This document shows, piece after piece, positions 20,264 through 30,500 of a stretch of DNA of 64,000 bases. The position numbers were made by a program, and so were the translations under genes. Source of the DNA: Marinospirillum minutulum DSM 6287 (GTDB lineage: Bacteria > Pseudomonadota > Gammaproteobacteria > Pseudomonadales > Halomonadaceae); assembly GCF_000422325.1 (NCBI RefSeq), contig NZ_KE383818.1, positions 245,245 through 309,244 of the forward strand. The letters are read 5' to 3'. The notes beneath the pieces were generated by a model. The model saw only the letters and a program-made list of their open reading frames with translations. It had not been told where the DNA came from and ran no database searches. Numbering within the stretch: position 1 is the stretch's first letter; each line of letters opens with the position of its first letter.

Positions 20264-21154
20264 GTGATCTATTTGTGGGGTGTTACTTTTTTATGGGCTT
20301 TTTCTTTTAGCCTTATAGGTGTGTATCTGTCAGGCAGTGTGGATGCCTATTTTGCCGTGTTAACACGCACATTTTTAGCTAGCCTAGTTTTTTTACCCCT
20401 GCTGCGCTTTGCTCGTATTCCCTTAAAACTGGCGTTTAAACTTATGTTAATCGGTGGTTTTCAGCTTGGAGTTATGTACCTTTGCTTGTACCAATCCTTT
20501 AGTTACCTAAGTGTGCCTGAAGTAGTACTTTTTACAATTTTTACGCCCATCTATATCACCCTAGCTAACGATTTACTGCAAGGCAGGTTTACTCTCTGGT
20601 ATTTACTAACAGCCGCTTTGGCTGTAGTGGGCGCTGGTATTATTCGCCTTAATGCCATTAGTGCAGATTTTTTAGTCGGTTTCTTATTAGTGCAGGCCGC
20701 TAATCTTTGTTTTGGGTTATCTCAAGTCGCTTACAAGCACCTAATGGCTAATTTAAAAAGTTCTGCATCTAACCTTAGGCATAGGGATGTGTTTGGCTAT
20801 TTTTATTTGGGGGCTTTAATAGTTGCCTGCTTAGGTATGCTGCTTTTTGGTAACTGGCAAAAACTGCCCAGCACTAGCACACAATGGCTTGTGCTTTTAT
20901 GGTTAGGGCTGGTGGCATCTGGTGTGGGTTATTTTCTATGGAATAAAGGCGCAACCTTGGTAGATGCAGGAGCACTGGCAATCATGAATAACGCATTAGT
21001 ACCCGCAGGGCTTTTGGTTAATCTTATTATCTGGAACCGTGATGTTGATTGGTTAAGATTGACTTGTGGTGGTTTAGTTATTCTGCTGGCACTCTTCATT
21101 AATGAACGTTGGGTAAAACCTAGAGTTGAGTTACAAGAAGTAAAAGCTGGTTAA
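20264..21154 (+). CDS. EamA/DMT-superfamily transporter
   Basis: A 296-residue inner-membrane protein with about ten hydrophobic helices arranged as two repeats of five, the drug/metabolite transporter layout. The second half contains the characteristic VASGVGYFLWNKGATLVDAG. The N-terminal FLWAFSFSL and the mid-protein PEVVLFTIFTPIYI are typical of the carboxylate/amino-acid/amine branch. Substrate cannot be read from sequence. The start is GTG with AGGG 8 nt upstream. It stands alone, divergent from the flavoprotein gene. Confidence 0.88.
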   Translation: MIYLWGVTFLWAFSFSLIGVYLSGSVDAYFAVLTRTFLASLVFLPLLRFARIPLKLAFKLMLIGGFQLGVMYLCLYQSFSYLSVPEVVLFTIFTPIYITLANDLLQGRFTLWYLLTAALAVVGAGIIRLNAISADFLVGFLLVQAANLCFGLSQVAYKHLMANLKSSASNLRHRDVFGYFYLGALIVACLGMLLFGNWQKLPSTSTQWLVLLWLGLVASGVGYFLWNKGATLVDAGALAIMNNALVPAGLLVNLIIWNRDVDWLRLTCGGLVILLALFINERWVKPRVELQEVKAG

Positions 21155-21239
21155 GACTGCTTCAAAAACTGGCAATCAGCGCTCTTTAAGTGTTTAATCA
21201 CCCACTAGAATTTTGATAAAAGAGTCAAGGAGAGTACCG

Positions 21240-21743
21240 ATGTTTCGCTGGTTACCCGCTGTTTTAGTCGGTTGTTTACTTTTACCTAATGCCGGTAAGC
21301 TACATGCCTACGATGATTATGATGAGATTTATAGTTACGTAAGCGGTGGTTTACATCACTGGTCAAGCGGTGATTCAAGTGCTGAAGGTCTAAAAATTCG
21401 TTTTGGTCAGCAGTTAAATACCTTTGTAGGTGCTGAAGTCCATTTTGCATTAGGCGGAGAAGATTCCACTACAGAAGTTTCCTTAGATCGTCTATTTGGA
21501 ATTTATGGCAAGTTTGGTTTGCCCCTTGGCAGCATAACTCCTTACGCCAAACTAGGTATGACATCAGCTTCAATAAAAGAGGCTGAAGAGACTAGTAGCG
21601 AATTTGAAATGAGTTATGGCGTTGGTACAGAATTTAGCGTCACCCCACGCTTCTTTATTGATTTAGAGTTCATGACTTATTTAAGTACAGCAGAACTTGA
21701 ACTAGACGGTTTCACTCTAGGTATAGGTTACAAGCTACGATGA
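21240..21743 (+). CDS. small outer-membrane beta-barrel protein
   Basis: From the ATG at 21240 (AAGGAG 7 nt upstream) the protein is 167 residues. A longer frame opening with TTG at 21213 contains the ribosome-binding site and is rejected. A signal peptide (hydrophobic WLPAVLVGCLLLP, cleaved near KLHA) precedes alternating strands. These end in an aromatic/hydrophobic pattern (FTLGIGYKLR), typical of an eight-stranded OmpA-like/OmpW-like barrel of the porin-family outer-membrane type. Its stop overlaps the nadK start by 4 nt, which is unusual for a secreted barrel. No function is known. Confidence 0.8.
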   Translation: MFRWLPAVLVGCLLLPNAGKLHAYDDYDEIYSYVSGGLHHWSSGDSSAEGLKIRFGQQLNTFVGAEVHFALGGEDSTTEVSLDRLFGIYGKFGLPLGSITPYAKLGMTSASIKEAEETSSEFEMSYGVGTEFSVTPRFFIDLEFMTYLSTAELELDGFTLGIGYKLR

Positions 21744-22630
21744 AAAACCCTGGATTCCGCAACATAGGTTTAATCGGACGTTTGGGTAGCAATAAAGTAG
21801 TTGAAACACTTAAGCGATTGATGCGCTACTTAGATGAGCATAACTATCAGGTGATAGTTGAAGCGCGTACAGCAGGCGTTATGTTGGGTCATGGGTTTCA
21901 AGAAGCCGACTTAAAAATGTTGGCAGAAATTTGTGACCTAGTTATTGTTGTTGGTGGTGATGGAAGTTTATTAGGCGCTGCCCGAGCTATGGCTAAAACG
22001 GGCGTGCCTGTTTTAGGTGTTAACCGAGGACGACTCGGCTTTTTAACTGATATTCTTCCTGAAGAAGTAGAAGAAAAAGTTGCCGAAGTTTTAGCCGGTA
22101 AATTCACTTCCGAAAGACGTTTTTTACTAGATGCTGAAGTCTACCGCGAAGGTGAGTTAATCGGCAGTGCTGATGGGCTTAACGATGTAGTACTCCACCC
22201 AGGTAAATCAGCTCGAATGATAGAGTTCGATTTATACATTGAAGGGCAGTTTGTTTACAACCAGCGCTCCGATGGTTTAATTGTTGCAACACCCACCGGG
22301 TCTACAGCCTACGCCTTATCGGGTGGTGGGCCTATCATGCACCCTAAGCTAGATGCGCTAGTGCTAGTACCTATGTTTCCCCATACCCTATCTAGCCGCC
22401 CTATAGTGGTAGATGGCAGTAGTGAAATTAAAATATTTATTAGTGGTAGTAATGAAACCTACCCCCACATTTCCTGTGATGGTCAGACACATCTGGTGAC
22501 CAAGCCTGGTGATGTGCTTTATATACGCAAAAAATCACAAAAGTTAAAACTTATACATCCCTTGGGATATGACTTTTACGAAATTTGCCGTACCAAGTTG
22601 GGCTGGAACTCTCAGCACAGCAATTATTGA
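21740..22630 (+). CDS. nadK: NAD kinase
   Basis: NadK phosphorylates NAD to NADP in the cytosol. The 296-residue protein has the diagnostic GGDGSLLGAAR motif around residue 73, the NE/D-type substrate region GLNDVVLHPGK, and the glycine-rich GSTAYALSGGGPI. It starts within the stop of the beta-barrel gene (ATGA), so it is probably translated by coupling from that message. A phosphoesterase gene follows 27 bp later. Confidence 0.97.
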   Translation: MKNPGFRNIGLIGRLGSNKVVETLKRLMRYLDEHNYQVIVEARTAGVMLGHGFQEADLKMLAEICDLVIVVGGDGSLLGAARAMAKTGVPVLGVNRGRLGFLTDILPEEVEEKVAEVLAGKFTSERRFLLDAEVYREGELIGSADGLNDVVLHPGKSARMIEFDLYIEGQFVYNQRSDGLIVATPTGSTAYALSGGGPIMHPKLDALVLVPMFPHTLSSRPIVVDGSSEIKIFISGSNETYPHISCDGQTHLVTKPGDVLYIRKKSQKLKLIHPLGYDFYEICRTKLGWNSQHSNY

Positions 22631-22657
22631 TCGACACTCGTCAAAAACGGATAGTTT

Positions 22658-23659
22658 ATGCAAGGTTTTGATCTGATAGGTGATGTACATGGTTGTGGTA
22701 ATACGCTAAGACGATTACTTGAACTCATGGGCTACTCACGTCAATCAGGTGTTTGGCGACACCCTGCTGGAAGGCAGGTAATTTTTGTTGGCGATATTGT
22801 TGATCGTGGCCCAAGAATTCGTCAGGCATTACACGATGTAAGAGAAATGGTTGAAGCAGGCACCGCACTCATGGTGCTAGGTAACCATGAATACAATGCA
22901 TTAGCCTACTCAACACTTAATCCTCAAGGTGAGCCACTACGCTCTCATTCCCCTAGGCATCAAAGGGTTATTCAAGAAACCCTAGATCAGTTCGAGCCTT
23001 GGCCCAATGAATGGCAAGATTTTCTAAACTGGTTTATGACCCTGCCCTTAGCTTTAGATTTAGAAGCACTCAGAGTCGTTCATGCTTGCTGGGATAACAC
23101 CCTCATGCCGAATTTCTTTCAGAAATACCCTGAAGGAAAAATGACTAAAGAATTTCTACAAACCTCAGCTATTATTGGTACTGATGAATTTAGAGTGGTT
23201 GACCGTTGTACTCGAGGTACTTGGTTGCGCCTACCTAAAGGGCAAACACAAAAAAGTGGCGATGGTTTTGTACGTGATCGTTTCCGAACCTCTTTTTGGA
23301 TAGATAACCCACGCACTTGGGGCGATGTTTTATTTCAACCCGACAGACTAACCCCAGAAACAGAAGCAACCTTAATTTCAGAAGATGATCAGCGGCGTTT
23401 AAGCTATTACCCACCAGAAGATAAACCACTATTTTTTGGTCACTATTGGTGTCAAGGTTTCCCGTCCGTTATTCGTCCTAACCTAGCCTGCTTAGATTAC
23501 AGTGCAGTAAAGTATGGGCGTTTGGTGGCCTATCGCTTTGATGGTGAAGCCAAGTTAGATGCGGAAAAATTTGTGTGGGTAGAAGTGCAAAGAGACGAGT
23601 ATCCACTACTAGAAGAACTACGCGCAGAAATGATGGCAGAAAATTTTCAAAAAACTTAA
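22658..23659 (+). CDS. metallophosphoesterase (PPP-type, ApaH/PrpA-like)
   Basis: A 333-residue calcineurin-like phosphoesterase. The metal-ligand blocks appear in order: GDVHG near the start, GDIVDRG, GNHEYNA and a late GHYW. It is longer than ApaH (274 residues at 42840) and has an extra C-terminal segment. It may act on a nucleotide, a phosphoprotein or another phosphoester; the sequence does not decide. It is in line with nadK and ended by a strong terminator, so nadK and this gene likely form an operon. Confidence 0.85.
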   Translation: MQGFDLIGDVHGCGNTLRRLLELMGYSRQSGVWRHPAGRQVIFVGDIVDRGPRIRQALHDVREMVEAGTALMVLGNHEYNALAYSTLNPQGEPLRSHSPRHQRVIQETLDQFEPWPNEWQDFLNWFMTLPLALDLEALRVVHACWDNTLMPNFFQKYPEGKMTKEFLQTSAIIGTDEFRVVDRCTRGTWLRLPKGQTQKSGDGFVRDRFRTSFWIDNPRTWGDVLFQPDRLTPETEATLISEDDQRRLSYYPPEDKPLFFGHYWCQGFPSVIRPNLACLDYSAVKYGRLVAYRFDGEAKLDAEKFVWVEVQRDEYPLLEELRAEMMAENFQKT

Positions 23660-23727
23660 AAGAAGCGGGAACTTAAGCTGAAAAGCTGCGTCTTATTAGT
23701 CGTAGTTTCCTCATGATAGTCCTGCTT

Positions 23728-23772
23728 TGGCGGCTTCTTCTTTTATTTATAAAGAGTAGCCGCCATTTTTTT
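23728..23772 (+). terminator. intrinsic terminator after the phosphoesterase gene
   Basis: Stem TGGCGGCT (23728-23735) pairs perfectly with AGCCGCCA (23758-23765), with a further short CTTT/AAAG helix inside the loop, followed by seven T residues. Confidence 0.9.
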
Positions 23773-23807
23773 AACCCCTCTATCATTAAAAATTAGCGGC
23801 TAGATAA

Positions 23808-24650
23808 ATGTTTAAACTTCTTGCTTTACCTTCATACCAAGACCCCATGCCCCTTTCACGTCACCTGTGGAAAGCACGTTTAGGTCATCGTATTTTGCCA
23901 GATGAAGAGGGTAATCATGTGTTTTGGCTGCTAGATGCCAGCCAATTACCCTTAGTGCAGCAAGCGTTAGATGACTGGCAGGCTGGACGCACTCCAGAAC
24001 CAGCTAAAACCAATCCTACCTCCTTGGCTTATCGCATAAAAAAAGTTCCCATTACTCTAGCCGTTTTATTGCTTGCCTGCGCTATAACACTAGCCTTTGA
24101 GTGGTTGTTGGGCCCGGTTGTTTTTTTACTCGTTTCTTTTACACCCATGGAATTTGTTAATGGACAGGTGGTTAGCCTGCCTTTAAGCATCACACTAACC
24201 TCAGGACAATGGTGGCGTTTAATTACCCCCATGTTTTTACACTTTGGCTTGATGCACCTAGTTTTTAATTCTTTATGGATTTGGGTATTAGGTGAGATGA
24301 TTGAAAGAAATCAAGGACAGGTTAAACTTGTCTTATTAATACTATTTACTGCCTTGGTTTCCAATTCAGCACAATTCTTAATTAATGGCTCTAGTCAGTT
24401 TGGTGGCTTATCAGGTGTGGTTTATGGCTACCTAGGCTACATTTGGCTTTGGGGACGCTTGCACCCACAACAGGGGCTAGGTTTAAGCAATGCCTTGGTT
24501 ATTTTTATGCTAGGTTGGATGCTTTTAGGTATGACAGATTTTGCACGTTCTTTAGGCTTAAATATGGCCAACGAAGCGCACCTAGGTGGGCTTTTAGCTG
24601 GGTTAGCTTTTGCACTTTTACCCTGGCCTAAAAAGAGGAAACAAGTATGA
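23808..24650 (+). CDS. rhomboid family intramembrane serine protease
   Basis: A 280-residue GlpG-type protease. A small cytoplasmic N-terminal domain (residues 1-60) precedes about six membrane helices. The catalytic serine lies in GGLSGVVYG, the partner histidine in the last helix as EAHLGGLLAGL, and the HFGLMHLVFN loop carries conserved histidines and asparagine. It cleaves single-pass membrane proteins within the bilayer. The gene overlaps the DUF1315 gene by 4 nt and so heads a three-gene set with DUF1315 and DUF2797. Confidence 0.93.
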   Translation: MFKLLALPSYQDPMPLSRHLWKARLGHRILPDEEGNHVFWLLDASQLPLVQQALDDWQAGRTPEPAKTNPTSLAYRIKKVPITLAVLLLACAITLAFEWLLGPVVFLLVSFTPMEFVNGQVVSLPLSITLTSGQWWRLITPMFLHFGLMHLVFNSLWIWVLGEMIERNQGQVKLVLLILFTALVSNSAQFLINGSSQFGGLSGVVYGYLGYIWLWGRLHPQQGLGLSNALVIFMLGWMLLGMTDFARSLGLNMANEAHLGGLLAGLAFALLPWPKKRKQV

Positions 24651-24901
24651 CCTTTGCAGATATGATTGAAAAAATGAGCCCTGAAATTTATACGGCACTT
24701 AAAAGTGGTGTAGAGCTGGGTCGCTGGCCTAATGGTCAACCACTGACCAAAGAGCAAAAAGAAATTAGCATGGAAGCGGTTCTACGTTATGAAGCACAAA
24801 GCAGCATTCCTGAAGAAGAACGTGTTGGTTATATTGCACCTAAAAAGAAAAAGCCAGCAACCAACGAAGAAGTGCCAGTAAAAATTTTAGGGCAGGAATA
24901 A
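24647..24901 (+). CDS. DUF1315 (YeaC) family protein
   Basis: An 84-residue soluble protein starting MTFADMIEKMSPEIYTAL with internal ELGRWPNGQPLT and RYEAQ, the conserved blocks of the DUF1315/YeaC family. Function is unknown. It is translationally coupled to the rhomboid gene (ATGA) and followed 4 bp later by the DUF2797 gene, an order common in gammaproteobacteria. Confidence 0.88.
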   Translation: MTFADMIEKMSPEIYTALKSGVELGRWPNGQPLTKEQKEISMEAVLRYEAQSSIPEEERVGYIAPKKKKPATNEEVPVKILGQE

Positions 24902-24905
24902 TAGC

Positions 24906-25733
24906 GTGCTAAGTTTAGCCGGTCGTTTACGTAAAATGGGTACAGAACATGCCGCACAGGTAAGTTATGAATTAAAACTTGCCGATGGTGAAGGTGGTTT
25001 GCAAAGCCTAGCTTTAAACCCCTTGTTAGGAAAAGTGCTTAGCCTTGAATTTGGCGGCAATATTCATTGCATTCATTGTGAGCGAAAAACTAATAAGAGC
25101 TTTTCACAAGGCTATTGCTACCCCTGTTTTAAAAAGCTGGCGCAGTGTGATACTTGCATTGTTAAACCAGAAACCTGCCATTATCACCTAGGTACTTGCC
25201 GTGAACCGGCTTGGGGCGAAGCGCACTGCTTTAAAGACCACACGGTTTACCTAGCCAGCACCACTGGCTTAAAGGTAGGAATTACCCGTGAAACCAACAT
25301 GCCTACGCGCTGGATGGATCAAGGCGCTATTGCTGCCCTGCCACTATTAAAAGTAAATAATCGCCTAGCTTCAGGCCTAGTAGAAACCACCCTAGGTCAA
25401 ACCATTAAAGATAAAACGGCTTGGCAGCGAATGCTTAAAAATGAGGTAGAAGACCTAGACTTGGTTCAGGAAGCGCAGCAGGTGTTAGCTGATTATCAAC
25501 CCCAGCTAGCTGCCTTAGATAACCTAGAGTTTGAAACGCTAGCATTAGAACCTTTGTTTTTTGAATACCCAGTGTTGCAATATCCAACCAAGGTTAAATC
25601 GCTTAACCTAGATAAAACACCCAAAATTGAAGGCCAACTGCTTGGTATTAAAGGTCAGTACCTTTTGTTAGATACAGGTGTTATTAATCTACGCAAATAT
25701 GCCGGTTACGAGGTGCGCTTTTCTGCTCACTAA
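24906..25733 (+). CDS. DUF2797 family protein with zinc-ribbon-like cysteines and a GIY-YIG-like segment
   Basis: A 275-residue protein starting at GTG. The N-terminal half carries dense cysteines (CIHC, CYPC, CDTC, then CHYHLGTC and HCF), enough for one or two metal sites. The middle has VYLASTTGLKVGITR followed by RWMDQGA, which resembles the core of GIY-YIG nucleases, though I cannot confirm catalytic residues. The C terminus forms a beta-rich domain. DUF2797 proteins have no established function. Its stop lies inside the tamA reading frame. Confidence 0.8.
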   Translation: MLSLAGRLRKMGTEHAAQVSYELKLADGEGGLQSLALNPLLGKVLSLEFGGNIHCIHCERKTNKSFSQGYCYPCFKKLAQCDTCIVKPETCHYHLGTCREPAWGEAHCFKDHTVYLASTTGLKVGITRETNMPTRWMDQGAIAALPLLKVNNRLASGLVETTLGQTIKDKTAWQRMLKNEVEDLDLVQEAQQVLADYQPQLAALDNLEFETLALEPLFFEYPVLQYPTKVKSLNLDKTPKIEGQLLGIKGQYLLLDTGVINLRKYAGYEVRFSAH

Positions 25734-27510
25734 TCACCCGATTAAAAGCGGCTCAGCAGTTATTTTTTTACGAATAAGTCTTCTGCTGTTAGCTTGGTCG
25801 CTTAGCTTGTTTTTACCTCTGCCCCTTCTTGCTGCAGAAAAAAAGTTACAACCTTTAGTTTTGCAGCTAGAACCTGAAGTTGCCGCAGTGCGTAATAATA
25901 TAGAAGCCTATTTAGGTGAAATTGAGCAGCGTAATACCGATGAAATGCGCCGTTATGCACGTTTTGCTCGTGGTCAACTAACCCAAGCGCTAGAAGCTTT
26001 GGGTTATTACCGTTATCAAATTAATTTAGAAGTAGAGGAAGGCAATCCAGCGCAATTACAGGTTAAAATTTTGCTAGGCGAACCAGTACGTTTGCAGCAG
26101 GTGAATTTAAAACTAGCAGGACCAGCCGAAAACCAACCTGATTTCACTTTGCCCTCCACAAAAAAACTTCAACCAGGGCAGCAGCTTAACCATGCTGCCT
26201 ATGAAGCAGCAAAAAAGCACTTTTTAGATCAAGCGCTTAACTATGGCTATTTTGCGGCTGACTTTTCTAAAAGTAGCTTAGAAATAAACCCAGAAGCTGG
26301 CACAGCAAACATAGATTTAAACTTTAATTCAGGGTCACGCTACCGTTTTGGTGAAGTGACCTTTGATCAAAAAGATCAGTTTCAAGAAAGCTTTATTAAA
26401 AAATTTGTACGTTTCAACAAGGGCGATGCCTTTGATACAGAACGCCTCAGTGAATTAAGCCGAGAATTGCGTAGTAGCGATTATTTTAATGAAGTTTTAG
26501 TGGATGTGCATGAAGATCAAGCCAACGAAGCCTTAGAAATTCCAGTTGAAGTTCTAGTGCGTCCCCGTAAACCCCATAGTTTAGATTTAGGTATAGGTTA
26601 CTCAACGGATATAGGTCCACGCCTTAGCGGCAGTTGGACGCAGCATTGGCTGAATGATTTGGGGCATAGCCGAGGTGTTAATACAGAGCTTTCTTTGCCA
26701 CGTAAAGCAGTGAATGCTTGGTATCAACTACCTTTAACACCACCCATGACAGATAAGCTGCGTTTTACCACTGCCGTAGAAGATGAGCGCTTTGATGACC
26801 AAAGAAGTCAGCGCTTTAGTGCCGCTCTTCAGTGGCATCATCAACAGGCTAATCGGTGGGATAGAATTCTTTCTATAAAAGGGTTGCAAGAAAACTACCA
26901 AATTGCTGGAGAAGCAGATAAGGCTTGGCTTACCCTACCAGGCATTACCTTTGATCGCTTAAAAAGCGACCAGCGGGTTGATCCTTCCCAAGGCTACCGT
27001 TTGCACTTCGACCTAGCAGCGAGTCACCAAGATTTTTTGTCTGATATTAATTTATTTCAAGTAACTGCTTTTGCCCGTGGGCTTTACACCTTTTATGATG
27101 ACCATCGGCTTTTAGCTAGACTACAAATGGGCGACTTATACACTGAAGACTTTTCTGTAACCCCTGTTTCCCTACGTTTTTTTGCAGGTGGTGACCAAAC
27201 CCTTCGAGGTTACGCCTACCAAGCAATAGCACCCACCAGTGCTACTGGGCGTGCGCTAGGTGGCCGTTATTTATTAGTGGGCAGTACAGAATACCAATAC
27301 AGTTTAAGTTCTACTTGGCGCTTAGCCGTATTTGTTGATGCGGGTAATGTCACCCTAGAGCGTGAAGAACTAAAAACACTGAAGGTAGGTAGAGGTATAG
27401 GCTTACGTTGGATTTCACCGGTAGGTGCTTTGCGTCTAGATATAGCTGAAGGCTTGGATGAACTACAAGGTGGTTGGCAGTTGCACTTCTCTATGGGGCC
27501 AGAGCTATGA
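25699..27510 (+). CDS. tamA: translocation and assembly module TamA (Omp85 family)
   Basis: TamA is the outer-membrane half of the TAM complex, which supports outer-membrane assembly and lipid transport. The mature protein has POTRA domains (about residues 50-270) and a C-terminal 16-strand barrel. The barrel carries the Omp85 signature RFFAGGDQTLRGY and ends FSMGPEL. The hydrophobic signal (FLRISLLLLAWSLSLF, cut near LLAAEK) begins only about 28 codons in. The start is unclear: I use the ATG at 25699, but GTG at 25678 is also in frame, neither has a clear ribosome-binding site, and both overlap the DUF2797 gene. It is coupled to tamB (ATGA). Confidence 0.9.
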   Translation: MPVTRCAFLLTNHPIKSGSAVIFLRISLLLLAWSLSLFLPLPLLAAEKKLQPLVLQLEPEVAAVRNNIEAYLGEIEQRNTDEMRRYARFARGQLTQALEALGYYRYQINLEVEEGNPAQLQVKILLGEPVRLQQVNLKLAGPAENQPDFTLPSTKKLQPGQQLNHAAYEAAKKHFLDQALNYGYFAADFSKSSLEINPEAGTANIDLNFNSGSRYRFGEVTFDQKDQFQESFIKKFVRFNKGDAFDTERLSELSRELRSSDYFNEVLVDVHEDQANEALEIPVEVLVRPRKPHSLDLGIGYSTDIGPRLSGSWTQHWLNDLGHSRGVNTELSLPRKAVNAWYQLPLTPPMTDKLRFTTAVEDERFDDQRSQRFSAALQWHHQQANRWDRILSIKGLQENYQIAGEADKAWLTLPGITFDRLKSDQRVDPSQGYRLHFDLAASHQDFLSDINLFQVTAFARGLYTFYDDHRLLARLQMGDLYTEDFSVTPVSLRFFAGGDQTLRGYAYQAIAPTSATGRALGGRYLLVGSTEYQYSLSSTWRLAVFVDAGNVTLEREELKTLKVGRGIGLRWISPVGALRLDIAEGLDELQGGWQLHFSMGPEL

Positions 27511-30500
27511 TACGCAAGCTAGCTTATTGGTTAGTAGGCACCTTGGCCGGGCTAAGTTTTAGTCTGCTATTGTTAGTGAGCTGGCTACTTTTTACCTCCT
27601 CAGGCGGGCAATGGGTTTTAGGGCAATTGCCAAGTTTAAAAGTGAGTGGCTTTCAAGGTCAGCTCGCCAGCCAGTGGCAAGCCAAACGGGTCCAGTGGCA
27701 AGGTGAAGGCCTAGCGCTTGATTTACAAAACTTAGCTTTTAGCTGGCAAGCTAGCTGCTTATTTGATCGAAAAGTTTGTATAAATAATTTACAACTTGCC
27801 AGTCTTAAAATAACCACCCCAACAAGTCAGCCTGCTACTTCTAGCTTGCCCTTAAATTTACAAAGCTTGCGCCTGCCAGAGACTCACTTACCTCAGCTTA
27901 ACTTGTTTGAACTAACCCAGCTCAATGGCCTAGAAATAAGCCAGCTAGCTTTAGAGCGTTTAGACTTAAACGGGCAGGAGCAGTTAAGTCACCTACAACT
28001 CAGTGCTAGTTGGCAAACAACCCAGCTAAGTATTCAACACCTAGAAGTGCAAAGCCCTTGGTTAACCCAAGTTTTGCAAGAAAACCAACATAACACCGCT
28101 AAGGTTCAGTTAGAAGGCAGGCTAACCACTGAAAAAAACTGGCCTTTGTCACTTAATTTAACCAGTGAGTTGAGTGAATACCCTTTACAGCTGGCGCTAA
28201 CCGGTGATTTAGCAAAGCTGCAAATACAAACGAATTTAAACCTTTCCAGAAAAGAACAAAAAGCAGCTATCAGTTTAGAAGGGTGGGTTAATCTGCTAAA
28301 AACGACAGCGCCTTTAGATTTAACACTTGCTTGGCATAATCTCTACCCTAGCCAAACCCACCCAGAGCTAGTGGTTGGGCTGGAAGATCTGCAATTAGAC
28401 AAGGGTAAGCTAACCCTTGCCGGTAATTTGCAAACTGGTTGGCAATTAGTAGCCAATGCCCAGCAAAGAATAAACTTCCAGCCCGTTAATTTAAGTCTTA
28501 CTTCCAACTTAAGCTGGCAAAAGCTAGTGGTCGAAAAACTCAAGTTAAGCTTAGATGAAAAGCGTTGGCTAGCTGTAGATTTTACACTCAATGCCAACGA
28601 GCCAGAGCAATTTAGCCTAGATGGAAAGTTAGCAGGGCAGCTAAAAAGTGAGCCTAGCCCTAGCGTAGAACTTGCTAGTAGCTTTAGTGGTTTTGTAAAT
28701 ACAGCTAGCCTAAAGACAGAAGCTGCCAACTACCAATTTAATTTAACGGATTTGTTTATAACAACGGATCAAGAAAAACTAGCACTGGCTTTAAGCCTTG
28801 ACTCTAAAACTTGGCAAGCAGAGACAGAAATAAAACTCGATGACCTAGCCAGCCTAACAAAAATACTGGTTAAAACGTTTAAGCCCAACCAAGCAGAAGA
28901 TTTACTTGCTAGCTATCCGTTAGCGGGTGATTTAAAGCTAAATGCAAAGCTTGCCCTGCCAGCACCAAGCCTTGATAAAAAAATAAGTAGCCAAGCACTT
29001 TTGTCTCAGGTTAGTCAGGGTGATTACCAGTTGCAGCTAGCTTCTAAAGCATTAGGTTACGCCACTAGTCAGCTTATCAATACAGACTTTAGCTTTAATT
29101 ACCTAGGTGAAAAAAAACCACTTAATTACAAAACTGCGCTTGATCCACAAATAAACCTAGCCTTCAGCAGCCAAGAGTTAATACTTGAAAAAAATAAACA
29201 AAATCCAAGTGCCAAGGTTTTAATTGAAGCGATCAAGGTTAACCTAGCAGGACTAGTAAGTGACCACCAACTAACCACCACCCTAGTATTAGATAAACAG
29301 CCGCTACATGCCAGCATTCAGGGCGGTGTTGAAATTACGGATACCAATACAATGGAGTGGCAGTATCAGCTAGCCGCCTTATCTACTGAATTAATGAAAC
29401 CTTGGCTACCCGCAGACTTACGCTGGACAGATCAAATAACGGGTGAAATGCAAGGCAGCTGGCAAAACCAGCAGTTAAAAACTTCATTGGAATTGCATTC
29501 TGGCCCAGGTGAGCTGGCAATTAAGTTAGAAGACACACTAAATAAAACCTTTACCTGGGTTCCTTTAACCTACCATCTTTTAAACTTGGGTCTTAGGTTA
29601 GAAGACGAAGAACTCATTACTTATTTAACGCTAGATGGTGATCAGCTAGGCTACTTAAACACCCAGGTTACAATGAACTTAAAACCTGATGCTACTAGCC
29701 AACAAAGACCCATTAAAGGCCATTATCAGCTTGAAGGTTTGCAAGTGCAGGCTTTCTCACCTTTTGTTGATCTTGACCAGCTAACCGGTTTGGTTAGGGG
29801 GCAGGGTGAAATTCGTGGCCACCTTCTAGCGCCAGAGCTTTGGGGTAATTTGCAATTACAAGAAGTGGTTGCCGTTAATTCCCGCTGGCCTATTACTTTA
29901 AAACGCTTAGATGGCCAGCTTTTACTCCAAGGTGAACAGTTAAGTTTAGAAGCCAACTTTGCAACAGGTGAAGGTGGCGATGGTCAGTTAACGGGTGAGT
30001 TATTTTGGCAGCCAGAGTTAACTGCACGTTTAAACTTAAAAGGCGATGCCTTTCAAGTAAGGATAGAACCCTGGGCAAGTCTACAAGTAACACCTGACTT
30101 AACCTTTAGCTATCAACAAGAAACCCTGCTACTTGCTGGGAAAGTAAAAGTGCCCAGTGGTTTAATTAGTGTGCAACAGCTACCTAAGCAAGCGGTTAGG
30201 GTTTCTGAAGATGCACGGGTTGTTGGTCGAGAAGTGGTTATAAAAAAAGGGCCTAGATTAAATTTAGACCTAGAGTTGCTGCTAGGTAACGGACAAGAAT
30301 CAGAAAAGCCACCTTTAAGCCTAGCTGCTTTTGGCTTAAATGCTGAGATTCAAGGTAGGCTTAGAGTAGGTAATGATTTACAAACCCGTGGCGAGCTACT
30401 TTTAGTTAAAGGCACTTACCAATCTTGGGGGCAAGATTTAAAGCTGCGTAAAGCACGCTTAAATTTTGCTGGGCCAATTAGTCAGCCTTTTTTAAATATA

